A DNA stretch of 64,000 bases from Desulfallas sp. Bu1-1 (GTDB lineage Bacteria; Bacillota; Desulfotomaculia; Desulfotomaculales; Desulfallaceae): the NCBI RefSeq assembly GCF_015594625.1, contig NZ_JADNRQ010000012.1, positions 18,580 through 82,579 on the forward strand. Direction: 5' to 3'. How positions within the stretch are numbered: position 1 is the first letter of the stretch; the number at the start of each line of letters is the position of its first letter. Below the pieces are notes generated by a model that was given only the letters and a program-made list of their open reading frames with translations, was not told where the DNA came from and searched no databases. The position numbers and the translations under genes are program-made. This document shows positions 17,402 to 25,995 of the stretch, piece after piece.

Positions 17402-18130
17402 ATGCCGCTGGTCGAGATTGACGGAAACATGGTTTTTTATCAAGAGAACGGGGGCAAAGAACAGGAGTTACCCGCTTTAATCTTGCTGCATGGTGCGGGC
17501 GGCACCAGCGCCCGCTGGGAGCATCTGCTCGGTGCATTAAGCGGGGTAAGCCGCTGCATCGCCCCGGATTTGCCCGGGCACGGCAAATCCGGAGGTTCAC
17601 CCTGCCAAACTATCGAAGAATATACTACTTTTATAAAAAAATTTTGTGACAGCCTGGGGCTGAAGCATTTCTTTTTGTGCGGGCATTCTATGGGGGGAGC
17701 TATAGCCATAGAATATGCCTTGCGGCATCCATTTGACTTAAAGGGTTTGATTCTGGCCAATACTGGCGCGAAACTGAGGGTTTCGCCGGACTTCCTTGCA
17801 ATGTTGTCCAACGGGGTTGTTCCGGGCAGAAATTTTTCCGATGGTTCAAATTACGATGGCGATGAAACATCCGGCAGCGTATACTTGAATGACTTTAAAG
17901 CCTGCGACCGCTTCAACCGGATGGAACAAGTCTCCGAAATCGGTGTTCCCACCTTGGTGATTTGTGGCCTGGAAGATAAGAATACGCCCCTTAAGTATTC
18001 GCAGTACTTGCAAAATAAGATCGCTGGTGCAAAACTTTGTGTCATTCCGGAAGCGGGACATATGACCATGCTGGAGCAGCCCGGAAAGTTTTCAGCATGC
18101 GTGATTGGTTTTATTAAGAAGTTGATGTAG
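17402..18130 (+). CDS. Alpha/beta-fold hydrolase
   Basis: 242 residues with the alpha/beta hydrolase signature: oxyanion region LLHGAGGTSARW, nucleophile elbow GHSMGG, an acid residue in the CGLEDKNTP region, and the catalytic histidine in AGHMTMLEQP. It has no signal peptide, so it should act in the cytoplasm on an ester, enol-lactone or similar bond. The AAGGGGGTG ribosome site lies at the end of the permease gene, and both come from the sigma-54 promoter at 15960. The substrate is unknown. Confidence 0.88.
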   Translation: MPLVEIDGNMVFYQENGGKEQELPALILLHGAGGTSARWEHLLGALSGVSRCIAPDLPGHGKSGGSPCQTIEEYTTFIKKFCDSLGLKHFFLCGHSMGGAIAIEYALRHPFDLKGLILANTGAKLRVSPDFLAMLSNGVVPGRNFSDGSNYDGDETSGSVYLNDFKACDRFNRMEQVSEIGVPTLVICGLEDKNTPLKYSQYLQNKIAGAKLCVIPEAGHMTMLEQPGKFSACVIGFIKKLM

Positions 18131-18179
18131 ATTGGGAATTGTTCTTAGCGTATTGAAAAGGGACTATTAACTATTAAAA

Positions 18180-18195
18180 TGGTATAAATCTTGCA
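18180..18195 (+). promoter_or_regulatory. Sigma-54 promoter upstream of ligase remnant and dehydratase
   Basis: TGGTATA-N4-TTGCA with the correct 12-base GG-GC spacing, 285 bases before the 4-hydroxybutyryl-CoA dehydratase-like gene. A ribosome site (GAGGAGGG, about 18229) follows, which once served the now broken ligase gene. Confidence 0.7.
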
Positions 18196-18235
18196 TTTAA
18201 AAATTTTCGTAGGTATTGAAATTTTTTGAGGAGGG

Positions 18236-18461
18236 ACTTAAAAACGCTTCTGGTTTCAAGGTTTGGCCCGCAAGGTGGAAGGTATTTTGTATGGACATCC
18301 CGCCGTTGCAGAAGCCTGTGTGGTGGGTGTTCCCGATCCTTACAGAATAGAAAATGTTAAGGCTTGTTGTCGAGTTTATAGATGAGCTTCCCAAAAGTGG
18401 AGCAGGCAAAATCTTATGGCGCCAATTACAGGAACAGGAAAGAAAAAAGTCAACTAATTAA
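18236..18461 (+). pseudogene. Remnant of an acyl-CoA synthetase (AMP-forming), C-terminal fragments
   Basis: Three pieces of the C-terminal domain of acyl-CoA ligases can be read in different frames: ASGFKVWP; after a frame change RKVEGILYGHPAVAEA continuing to VPDPYR and NVKA; then, after an internal loss of about 50 residues, EFIDELPKSGAGKIL (the catalytic-lysine tail) ending in TAA. The order matches an intact ligase. The N-terminal AMP-binding domain is missing. It sits between a sigma-54 promoter and the dehydratase gene, so a ligase probably belonged to this operon before decay. Confidence 0.85.
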
Positions 18462-18479
18462 TTTATGGAGGTTTTTACG

Positions 18480-19907
18480 ATGAGAACATTTGAACAATAT
18501 GTTGAAGGCTTGAAAAAGCTGCGCCCCAACGTGTATTTGGGTGGTAAGCTGGTTTCGAGGGATGATCCGGTGTTTCTTCCGGGGATCAAAACCATCGGAG
18601 CTACTTTTGAACTGGCCATGGATCCAAATTACGAGGAGTTGACCACGGCGGTATCCCACCTGACAGGAAAGAAAATCAATCGTTTTACCCATATTCATCA
18701 AAGCCAGGAAGATTTGTTAAAGAAACAGAAAATGACCAGAATGTATTGCCGCCGGGTTGGTCGTTGTGTCCAGCGCTGCATGGGCATTGACGCAATGAAC
18801 GCGTTGTCGGTGGTAACAAAGCGGATGGATGACGACCTGGGCACCAACTATTACCAGCGGTTTTTAAAATATTTGGAATATTACCAGGAAAACGACCTGG
18901 TGGGTAACGCGGCGCAAACCGATGTAAAAGGGGACAGGAGTTTAAGGCCGTATCAACAGGATGACCCGGACATGTATTTGCGGGTGGTGGAGAAAAGGGA
19001 CGACGGGATCATTGTCAGGGGTGCCAAAGCCCATAATACCATTGCTCCCTATGCCGATGAGATTATCGCCATTCCCACCAGGGCCATGACGCCGGAAGAC
19101 AAAGACTATGCGGTGGCCTTCGCCCTGCCGGCTGATACCGAAGGCATGTACCTGGTTTCAGTGGCACACAACCAGCGGGCCAGAAAACACTTGAAGGCTC
19201 CCATCGGTGAAACGGGCGCGGCCCATTCAATTACTATTTTTGATAATGTTTTTGTTCCCTGGGAAAGGGTTTTCATGTGCGGTGAAACCAAATACGCGGG
19301 CCAACTGGCGTTATTGTTTGCCACCTACCACCGGCACAGCTACACGGGTTGCAAGCCCGCCCTGACCGACATAATCATGGGGGCTGCCGCCCTGGTCTCC
19401 GAATATAACGGCATTGAAAAGGCCTCCCATGTGCGTGACAAACTTGCAGAACTGGTAACCGTGGCTGAACTGGTTTACGCGGCGGGGATAGCAGCTTCCG
19501 TCAACAGCACCAGGTCTTCATCGGGTACATACGTGCCCGAAGTGGTATATACCAATGTGGGTAGATATCACGCCGGCGTCAATGTTTATCCCGAATTCGA
19601 GATACTGGCCGACCTGGCCGGCGGGCTGGCGGCAACGCTGCCTTACGAGGACGATTTTATGGAGCCCACGGTGGGCCCGCTTTTGAATAAATATATTAAG
19701 AGAAAAAAGGATGTCCCCAGCGAGAAAGTACATCGTTGTTACAGGCTGATTGAAAATCTGATCGCATCTGCTCCCGGCGCCGCTTCCCAGGTAAGCGGGA
19801 TTCACGGTGGAGGATCGCCGATCATGGAGAAAATTGCTATCATGGCGCAGTATGATATGCAGGAGAAAAAAGAAATAGCCAAGTACCTTGCCGGCATTGT
19901 TGATTAA
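18480..19907 (+). CDS. 4-hydroxybutyryl-CoA dehydratase-like protein
   Basis: 475 residues of the 4-hydroxyphenylacetate 3-monooxygenase/4-hydroxybutyryl-CoA dehydratase superfamily. The four ligands of the unusual [4Fe-4S] cluster of AbfD can be placed: Cys96 and Cys100 (CVQRC) and His284 with Cys291 (H-x6-C in YHRHSYTGC), matching AbfD Cys99, Cys103, His292 and Cys299. This supports a radical dehydratase rather than a flavin monooxygenase. The usual reaction is 4-hydroxybutyryl-CoA to crotonyl-CoA, but the substrate here is not certain. The ATG at 18480 follows GGAGG by 8 bases. Confidence 0.88.
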   Translation: MRTFEQYVEGLKKLRPNVYLGGKLVSRDDPVFLPGIKTIGATFELAMDPNYEELTTAVSHLTGKKINRFTHIHQSQEDLLKKQKMTRMYCRRVGRCVQRCMGIDAMNALSVVTKRMDDDLGTNYYQRFLKYLEYYQENDLVGNAAQTDVKGDRSLRPYQQDDPDMYLRVVEKRDDGIIVRGAKAHNTIAPYADEIIAIPTRAMTPEDKDYAVAFALPADTEGMYLVSVAHNQRARKHLKAPIGETGAAHSITIFDNVFVPWERVFMCGETKYAGQLALLFATYHRHSYTGCKPALTDIIMGAAALVSEYNGIEKASHVRDKLAELVTVAELVYAAGIAASVNSTRSSSGTYVPEVVYTNVGRYHAGVNVYPEFEILADLAGGLAATLPYEDDFMEPTVGPLLNKYIKRKKDVPSEKVHRCYRLIENLIASAPGAASQVSGIHGGGSPIMEKIAIMAQYDMQEKKEIAKYLAGIVD

Positions 19908-19942
19908 CGGTAAAAATCAATAAAATTTAATTCCTATATTAA

Positions 19943-19970
19943 GGGGGCTTTATATTATCATAAAGCCCCC
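19943..19970 (+). promoter_or_regulatory. Intercistronic hairpin before the FrhB-like gene
   Basis: GGGGGCTTTAT pairs perfectly with ATAAAGCCCCC (11 bp, 6-base loop). No T-run follows, so an mRNA-stabilising or processing role is more likely than termination. Confidence 0.55.
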
Positions 19971-19994
19971 GCGCTTGACCAAGGGGGTATTGTA

Positions 19995-21119
19995 ATGAAA
20001 ATTTTAACCGGCCCCGAAAAATTAAAAAAAGAGGTTATGGATAGGAATTTATGTACCGGCTGCGGGGCCTGCGTTGGTTTATGTCCATACATTTACGCGG
20101 TCAATGAAAGAGTAGCTTTGGTGCATTCCTGTGGTCTGAAAGAAGGCAACTGTCACCAGGTGTGTCCCCGTATAGAGCTTAACCCGGTGGAAATGGATAA
20201 ACAGGTCTTTAATAAACCTCGAGCTGACCATATTCTGGGGGAAAACAAGGGGATTTTTTTTGCCCGGGCGGTTGATCAACAAATATCCGAAAACGGGCAG
20301 TATGGTGGTGTGGTCACTGCTCTGGCCGCTTACATGGTAAAAAATAAGAAAGTTGATGCCGCTGTTTTGACAAGGGCCAATGGTAATGATGTACCGGAAC
20401 CGGTGCTGGTCCAAACTATGGAAGAGGTCCTTGGATGCTCTGGCTCCAAGTACTCCGCCTGTCCAACTTTAAAAATCGTTTCCGAGGGATTAAAAAAGGG
20501 TTTTTTAAGACTTTGTGTGGTCGGCAGGCCATGCCAGGTAATTGCGTTTAGAAAAATGCAGCGTTTATGCGGTCAAAACAAGCTCAAGTGTTTCCCCGAC
20601 AATAAATTTGAAGCCATTGTTATCGGCCTGTTTTGTTTTTGGTCCTTGTCCCCCGATTTTTATATTAAGCTTAAGGATAAGACAGCGGGGAATAAAACGG
20701 TTCGGCTGGATATCCCGCCTAACCGGGGCCTTGTGGCCGTCCTGGAAAATGGGGCGAAGGTTGAATTTCCCCTTGAAGAACTGCGCCCGCTCATCAGGGA
20801 AGCATGTGTCGATTGTTTTGACATTACCTCTGAATATGCGGATGTTTCGGTCGGTTCAACTGAATATGACCCGGAGTGGAATACATTGATTGTGCGTACG
20901 GAAAAAGGGGAGGCATTGATCAAGGAGGCGCAGGCGGCGGGAGTAATTGAAATAAAACAGTATCCTTCCGAAATATTGCCCAATTTGCTGACCGCGGTGG
21001 CCAATAAAAAGGCAAGGGTTTTGCACGGTTTGCAACAAGGTGATTATCTCAGGCTTTCGGATGATTACCTCCAGGGTTTTTACGCTGCCCAAAAAACAAC
21101 GGAGTCTGAGAAATGTTGA
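19995..21119 (+). CDS. FrhB-like flavo-iron-sulfur oxidoreductase (F420 hydrogenase/dehydrogenase beta-subunit family)
   Basis: 374 residues: an N-terminal ferredoxin-type motif CTGCGACVGLCP plus further cysteines (CGLKEGNCHQVCP), then the FrhB/FdhB C-terminal domain (GGVVTALAAYMV, GRPCQVIAFRKM, a conserved CVDCFDITSEYADVSVG segment). Family members bind FAD and Fe-S and transfer electrons between ferredoxin-like and nicotinamide-like carriers; F420 use is not implied in Firmicutes. It overlaps the next LUD-ferredoxin gene by 7 bases, so the two probably form a redox complex linked to the upstream dehydratase pathway. Confidence 0.85.
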   Translation: MKILTGPEKLKKEVMDRNLCTGCGACVGLCPYIYAVNERVALVHSCGLKEGNCHQVCPRIELNPVEMDKQVFNKPRADHILGENKGIFFARAVDQQISENGQYGGVVTALAAYMVKNKKVDAAVLTRANGNDVPEPVLVQTMEEVLGCSGSKYSACPTLKIVSEGLKKGFLRLCVVGRPCQVIAFRKMQRLCGQNKLKCFPDNKFEAIVIGLFCFWSLSPDFYIKLKDKTAGNKTVRLDIPPNRGLVAVLENGAKVEFPLEELRPLIREACVDCFDITSEYADVSVGSTEYDPEWNTLIVRTEKGEALIKEAQAAGVIEIKQYPSEILPNLLTAVANKKARVLHGLQQGDYLRLSDDYLQGFYAAQKTTESEKC

Positions 21120-22156
21120 GCGAAGCGTATCAAGACCTGGGGAAAAGCATAAAAGAGGTTAAACAGAAATGCCTTGCAGAGATTAAGTTGCTGGTTCAAC
21201 AGGCTGTAACCAAGCTGCAAGGCAACGGGTTTCAAGTATACGTGGCAGAATCTGCCGCCCGGGCCAGTGAATATATAAGTTCATTGCTGGAACGTAATAA
21301 ACCCGTGTTGCTTGCGGGCACCACAATTGATAAAGAGCTGGGGTTGTATGAGTTTTTGTCCGGGCAGGGATATGAAGTAATTGATGCCGGCCCGGACAGC
21401 AGGGCTTTACGTATCCTATCCTTGGAACCGGGGCACCCCATTTACCATCTTAGTGGATATGAAAAAACCGATATTTGTAACCGCTTGAAGGCATATTACG
21501 GGGAGAATGACTTTTCATTGGAAGACTGGCAGGAAGAACATTTTAAACTGCTGGCCGCCGCCGGAGCCGGTATTACGGGTTGTACTGCTATAATCGCTCA
21601 GGAAGGTGTAATATTAATTAGTGAAGAAAGGGAAAACATTCATATTGCTTCTACATTGCCACCCGTGCACATACTGGTGGTCGGAATGGATAAAATTGTG
21701 CACAACCTGGAAGAAGCCCTGCTGGTGGCCAGGGGAGTATCCTTTTACGGAATGGGCAAGCCGGTAAGCAGAAACTTGTTTTTTATTGCCGGACCCAGCG
21801 CTACTGCCGATATTCAGGGTTTGATCGTCAGGGGCATGCACGGCCCACGTGAGGTGCACGTAATTTTGCTTGATAATGGCCGAACCGAGGCGCTGAAACA
21901 ACCCGCTCGTGACTTGTTGATGTGTATCGAATGCGGGAATTGCCTTAAGGCGTGCCAGGTTTGTCAGCAAAAAGGACCTGTATTTTCGAAATATCAAGCG
22001 CCTCCATTTTATAGCAGCTGGACTTTGGCCCGGGGTGGAAATCAAGGAGATTGTTTGAACTGCGGCTTGTGTATTCAAGCCTGTCCTTTGGGTATTAATA
22101 TATTTAAAATTTTAAAGGAAAGCGGTCAATCTGGTTTATTCGGGGAGGTAACATAA
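21113..22156 (+). CDS. LUD-domain iron-sulfur protein (LutB/LutC-like)
   Basis: 347 residues: a LUD domain (about 20-255, containing GITGCTAIIAQEGVILI and HGPREVHVILLDNGR) followed by two ferredoxin-like cysteine groups, CIECGNCLKAC and CLNCGLCIQACPLG. This resembles LutB, which transfers electrons in L-lactate oxidation, but lacks the C-terminal LutB region. With the FrhB-like protein it would form a small electron-transfer unit. A related LUD domain occurs in the fusion protein at 32465. Confidence 0.8.
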   Translation: MLSEAYQDLGKSIKEVKQKCLAEIKLLVQQAVTKLQGNGFQVYVAESAARASEYISSLLERNKPVLLAGTTIDKELGLYEFLSGQGYEVIDAGPDSRALRILSLEPGHPIYHLSGYEKTDICNRLKAYYGENDFSLEDWQEEHFKLLAAAGAGITGCTAIIAQEGVILISEERENIHIASTLPPVHILVVGMDKIVHNLEEALLVARGVSFYGMGKPVSRNLFFIAGPSATADIQGLIVRGMHGPREVHVILLDNGRTEALKQPARDLLMCIECGNCLKACQVCQQKGPVFSKYQAPPFYSSWTLARGGNQGDCLNCGLCIQACPLGINIFKILKESGQSGLFGEVT

Positions 22157-22197
22157 AGACCTAATACGATTACACAACTGGTTCAATAAATATTTAA

Positions 22198-22230
22198 CGG
22201 GGAGGAAGTTGTTATCCTCCCCTATTTTTA
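22198..22230. terminator. Bidirectional rho-independent terminator
   Basis: GGGGAGGA-N8-TCCTCCCC followed by TATTTTTA on the plus strand; the reverse strand reads into GTTAAATATTT. It lies between the convergent LUD gene and ilvD-like gene and can serve both. Confidence 0.8.
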
Positions 22231-23889
22231 CTTGAATACAGCCCCTGTGCAGGCCGAAGTGACAGTTCTGGCGTACCTTTTCAAGTACCCTGTATTAATT
22301 CTTGGCAATGGTGGAGTCCAGTTCAGTCTTCGCTTCTCAATTTCAGCGTCAGATACGTCAAAATTGATTTTACCTGCGGGAATATCTATCTCAATCATAT
22401 CGCCTTCCCTAACCAGGGCAATAGGCCCGCCTTCGGCGGCCTCCGGGGACACATGACCAATGCTGGCTCCTCTGGTGGCGCCCGAGAAACGCCCGTCCGT
22501 CACCAGGGCAACGTCTTGGTCCAGACCCAGGCCCGCGATGGCCATGGTAACTCCCAGCATTTCTTGCATGCCGGGTCCGCCTTTGGGGCCTTCATACCTG
22601 ACAATTACCACATCTCCCGGCTTGATTTTGCCGTTGATTACGGCTTGATAGGCCTCGGGTTCAGAGTTGAATACCCTGGCCGGGCCGCGGTGCCTCAATA
22701 TTTTAACGCTGGTGGCGGAGGTTTTGACCACAGCGCCTTCGGGTGCCAGGTTTCCAAATAAAACCGAAATACCCCCCTCTTTACTGTAAGGATTGTTCCA
22801 AGGGCGAATAACCTCGTCATTTTGGGGCTGGACACCGAGGTGCCGGCCCACGGGATCACCGGTCACGGTGAGAGCATTGGTCCTGATCAACCCTTTTTCC
22901 GCCAGCCTGGTCATTACGGCAGGTATTCCTCCGGCTTCATGCAGATCTTCCATGTAGTGGCGTCCAGCCGGGCTCAGCCTTACCAGGTTCGGGGTTTGCC
23001 GGCTGATGTCTCGCAGGGTGGAAAGTTTTAGCTCCATACCTGCTTCAGCGGCAATGGCGGTAAGGTGTAGAACGGTATTGGTGGAACAGCCGAGGCAAAA
23101 ATCAACCGCCAGCGCGTTGGCTAAAGCATCTTCCGTTAAAATATCCAGGGGTTTAATGTCTTTTTGCAATAGCAGCATAACTTGCTTCCCGGTTATTTTG
23201 GCGAGCCGCCTCCTGGCCGCATAAACGGCAGGTATTGTACCATTGCCCGGCAGGGCCAGGCCGAGTGCTTCGGTGATACAGTTCATGGAATTGGCCGTAT
23301 ACAGGCCGGCGCAACTGCCGTAGGTGGGACAGCAGCCTTCCTCCAGCATGGCCAGATGCTCCAGCGCTTCTTGATCCCGTCCAGCCTCAGCAGCTATTTT
23401 AGCCTCCCCCATATCAATTATGGCTAGCTTTTTTCCATGAATTTTGCCGGCCAGCATGGGGCCACCACTGACAAAAATGGATGGAATATTGAGTCTGGCG
23501 GCGGCCATCAACATGCCAGGGACAACTTTATCGCAATTAGGAATGAAAACCAGGGCATCCAATTTATGTGCTTTAGCCATAATTTCAACTGAATCGGCAA
23601 TCAATTCCCGGCTAGGTAATGAATATTTCATTCCGTCATGGTTCATTGCCAGGCCGTCGCATACAGCGATGGTGTTAAATTCAAGGGGGGTTCCTCCCGC
23701 ACTGCGTACACCCGCTTTCACCGCGTCGGCAATTTCCCGCAAATGCACGTGTCCGGGAACCAGTTCGTTGTAAGAATTGACGATACCCACGAAAGGTTGC
23801 TCGATTTCATACTGGGCCAGGCCCATGGACTTGAGCAAAGCCCGTTTATCAGCCCTTCTAATGCCTTCTTTAATGATATTGCTGTTCAT
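22228..23889 (-). CDS. ilvD: Dihydroxy-acid dehydratase family (IlvD/EDD type)
   Basis: 553 residues, the full IlvD length. Fe-S ligand cysteines are visible in PNCDKVVPG and [10 protein letters not shown], and the [13 protein letters not shown] and [14 protein letters not shown] segments are conserved. IlvD makes 2-keto acids from 2,3-dihydroxy acids, either in valine/isoleucine synthesis or, for related enzymes, from sugar acids. Here it is the last gene of a TAXI-TRAP import operon next to a D-2-hydroxyacid dehydrogenase and far from other ilv genes, so a catabolic sugar-acid role is possible. Confidence 0.9.
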   Translation of the reverse strand: MNSNIIKEGIRRADKRALLKSMGLAQYEIEQPFVGIVNSYNELVPGHVHLREIADAVKAGVRSAGGTPLEFNTIAVCDGLAMNHDGMKYSLPSRELIADSVEIMAKAHKLDALVFIPNCDKVVPGMLMAAARLNIPSIFVSGGPMLAGKIHGKKLAIIDMGEAKIAAEAGRDQEALEHLAMLEEGCCPTYGSCAGLYTANSMNCITEALGLALPGNGTIPAVYAARRRLAKITGKQVMLLLQKDIKPLDILTEDALANALAVDFCLGCSTNTVLHLTAIAAEAGMELKLSTLRDISRQTPNLVRLSPAGRHYMEDLHEAGGIPAVMTRLAEKGLIRTNALTVTGDPVGRHLGVQPQNDEVIRPWNNPYSKEGGISVLFGNLAPEGAVVKTSATSVKILRHRGPARVFNSEPEAYQAVINGKIKPGDVVIVRYEGPKGGPGMQEMLGVTMAIAGLGLDQDVALVTDGRFSGATRGASIGHVSPEAAEGGPIALVREGDMIEIDIPAGKINFDVSDAEIEKRRLNWTPPLPRINTGYLKRYARTVTSACTGAVFK

Positions 23890-23922
23890 GGATTCCCTCT
23901 TTTCTTATTAGGTTTGTGAATT

Positions 23923-24879
23923 TTAATACCCTCTTGCCGGATCGATAAGGTTAATAAAGTTATTGCCTTGATTCAGGTAAACCGATAGATTGTGTTTAAA
24001 AATTTCCAGCGCCCGCTCCATATAACGGGGTGATACTCCTCCGATATGCGGCGTGATGATCACATTTTCCATTTCCCAGAGGGGGCTGTCGGGCGGTAAC
24101 GGTTCCTGGTCAAATACATCAAGAATAGCATTTTTTATTAATTTATTTTTTAATGCATCAACCAGCGCCTGCTCATTGACCACTTGCCCCCTTGCTATGT
24201 TAATGAAACAACTGGTTGGTTTCATTAAAGTAAAGTGCTTTTCATTAATAAAGTGATAAGTTTTACTGGTTAAGGGGAGAGACACCAGCACATAATCGCT
24301 GGCAGACAGCAGTTCACCCAAACCGTCCGGGGGGTAGACCTGGTCAAACCATGCCAGGGGTTTACCTGATGTATTTAGGCCAAGGGTATACATGCCGAAA
24401 GCTTTGGCCTTTTTAGCGATATCCTGGCCAATGCTGCCGGCGCCTATAATCCCGATAGTTTTTTGAAAGATTTCTTCTTTAAAAATAATGCGGTTCCACT
24501 TATGAGCCTGTTGATTTTGCCGGTAAGTGAAAAGATTTTGAGATAAAGCCAGGATACAACCAAAAACAAGCTCGGACACGGAAATCCGGTGAATGCCCCG
24601 GACATTGGAAACTAAAACCTTTTTTTCATGCAGTTCCTTGAGTGGCAAAGTATCCACGCCCGCCTTAAAAACCTGGACCAGCTTCAATTTAGGCATTCTT
24701 TTGATTATTTCGACGTTAAGATCATGACCGAACGTGGCAATAACCTCACACTCTTCCAGGATCACCAAATCTTCAAGATTGTTATTGGGGTGGATATGAA
24801 AAATTGAGTTTGGGAATGTTTCAATGATGGCATTTAAATCACTTTGCTGAACTGGTACGGAAAATAATATATGAGCCAT
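23923..24879 (-). CDS. D-isomer-specific 2-hydroxyacid dehydrogenase
   Basis: 318 residues of the D-2-hydroxyacid dehydrogenase family: the NAD-binding GIIGAGSIGQDIA, the catalytic arginine in NIARGQVVN, glutamate in DVFDQEPLP and histidine in ITPHIGG. It would interconvert a 2-keto acid and a D-2-hydroxy acid. It lies 33 bases upstream of the ilvD-like gene on the same strand and downstream of a TAXI receptor, so it probably handles an imported hydroxy or keto acid or the dehydratase product. Confidence 0.9.
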   Translation of the reverse strand: MAHILFSVPVQQSDLNAIIETFPNSIFHIHPNNNLEDLVILEECEVIATFGHDLNVEIIKRMPKLKLVQVFKAGVDTLPLKELHEKKVLVSNVRGIHRISVSELVFGCILALSQNLFTYRQNQQAHKWNRIIFKEEIFQKTIGIIGAGSIGQDIAKKAKAFGMYTLGLNTSGKPLAWFDQVYPPDGLGELLSASDYVLVSLPLTSKTYHFINEKHFTLMKPTSCFINIARGQVVNEQALVDALKNKLIKNAILDVFDQEPLPPDSPLWEMENVIITPHIGGVSPRYMERALEIFKHNLSVYLNQGNNFINLIDPARGY

Positions 24880-24903
24880 ATGATGCCCCCTTTATTAAGA
24901 AAG

Positions 24904-24926
24904 TAGGGGCACAAAATGTGCCCCTA
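24904..24926 (-). terminator. Hairpin between TAXI receptor 2 and 2-hydroxyacid dehydrogenase
   Basis: TAGGGGCACA and TGTGCCCCTA form a perfect 10-bp stem with a 3-base loop. On the minus strand it is followed by CTTTCTTAATAAA, a weak T-tract, so partial termination is plausible. Confidence 0.5.
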
Positions 24927-24934
24927 AACATACC

Positions 24935-25960
24935 CTAGCCGGTCACTCCCACTTCCTTGTAGTACCGCAGGGCACCGGGGTGAATGTACTTGGGGTCAAA
25001 AACTTTTTTATACCCGTTTTCCGCACTGAACCACTTGCCTCTTACCGGTTGTTCCTTTTTAATGCGGTCTACGTTTTCCCATAGTGACTTGGTAAGTTTA
25101 TATACGGTCTCTTCGTCCATGTTCTTGTTCACAACCATTATGCCCATTGTTACCAGGCAGGGGACATCTTTTTTTAGGTTTTTGTAAGTTCCGGCGGGAA
25201 TTTTCATGTCCACCGTATATCCAAATCCCATTTCGCCCAGCTTTTTGAGCGCTTCTTCCGAAAGGGGGATAACCCTGACGGGGTTTGTGGCGTCCACTTC
25301 AGTCAAAGATGTTACGTTAGGTGAACCGCCAAAGAAAACCATGTCTACAATGCCGTCTTTCAACATATTGGCGCCGTCGGCATAGCTGCCGAAGCTGATT
25401 TGGCCGCCGCTTTTCTTAATGTCATCATACGTAAGACCATGTACCTCCAAAATTCTTTGAAAAGTAGTCTCACCGGTATCGCCGGGATTGCCGGGGAGAA
25501 GCGTCCTGCCAAGGATATCTTCCACTTTTTGAATCGGGCTTTTGTCTAGAACGCCGATATTCCAAAAGGTTGGGTATAAGGCGCCAAGGATCATTATGCT
25601 ATCGTATTTGCCCTCTTTAAAAGGACCCCGGTTATTAATGGCATCGGCAAAATCAGAAGCAAAGGTAAGGCCGACCTGGGCGTCAATACCTTCGTTGATC
25701 ATCTTAATATTGCCAATACCGCCTCCTTCGATAACGGATACATTCAACCCTTCAATGCTATCCATCCAGATGTCCCCAATAAGAACCGACATGGGATACC
25801 ACCCGGAACCTATGGGGCCGCTGGCGCTAACGATCCGGTTGGTATTGGAAGGATCTTTTTTTTCACCTTCGGTATTTTGTTTGCCGCCGCCACAGCCGGT
25901 GAGATTTAGAACCAATAAAAACACCAGGATTAAAAAAGCCAGTTTAGGCCAATTTTTCAA
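24935..25960 (-). CDS. TAXI-family TRAP solute receptor, lipoprotein (copy 2)
   Basis: 341 residues. A signal peptide ends in a lipobox (LNLTGC, about residue 23), so it is anchored outside the membrane. The body matches TAXI receptors, with the SASGPIGSGWYPMSV ligand-binding start and an ADGANMLKDGIVD repeat-like segment. It is clearly a paralogue of the receptor at 28033-29070, and the two genes flank the fused permease. The TTG start follows GAGGTG. The ligand is probably an organic acid and cannot be named. Confidence 0.9.
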   Translation of the reverse strand: MKNWPKLAFLILVFLLVLNLTGCGGGKQNTEGEKKDPSNTNRIVSASGPIGSGWYPMSVLIGDIWMDSIEGLNVSVIEGGGIGNIKMINEGIDAQVGLTFASDFADAINNRGPFKEGKYDSIMILGALYPTFWNIGVLDKSPIQKVEDILGRTLLPGNPGDTGETTFQRILEVHGLTYDDIKKSGGQISFGSYADGANMLKDGIVDMVFFGGSPNVTSLTEVDATNPVRVIPLSEEALKKLGEMGFGYTVDMKIPAGTYKNLKKDVPCLVTMGIMVVNKNMDEETVYKLTKSLWENVDRIKKEQPVRGKWFSAENGYKKVFDPKYIHPGALRYYKEVGVTG

Positions 25961-25995
25961 GATAAATGCACCTCTTTCCTTTGAAAATTGGTTTA

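Noticed and set aside
19995..21119. Evidence for F420-dependent metabolism
   Set aside because: FrhB-family proteins are widespread flavo-Fe-S electron carriers in bacteria without F420; no F420 biosynthesis gene is in the window.
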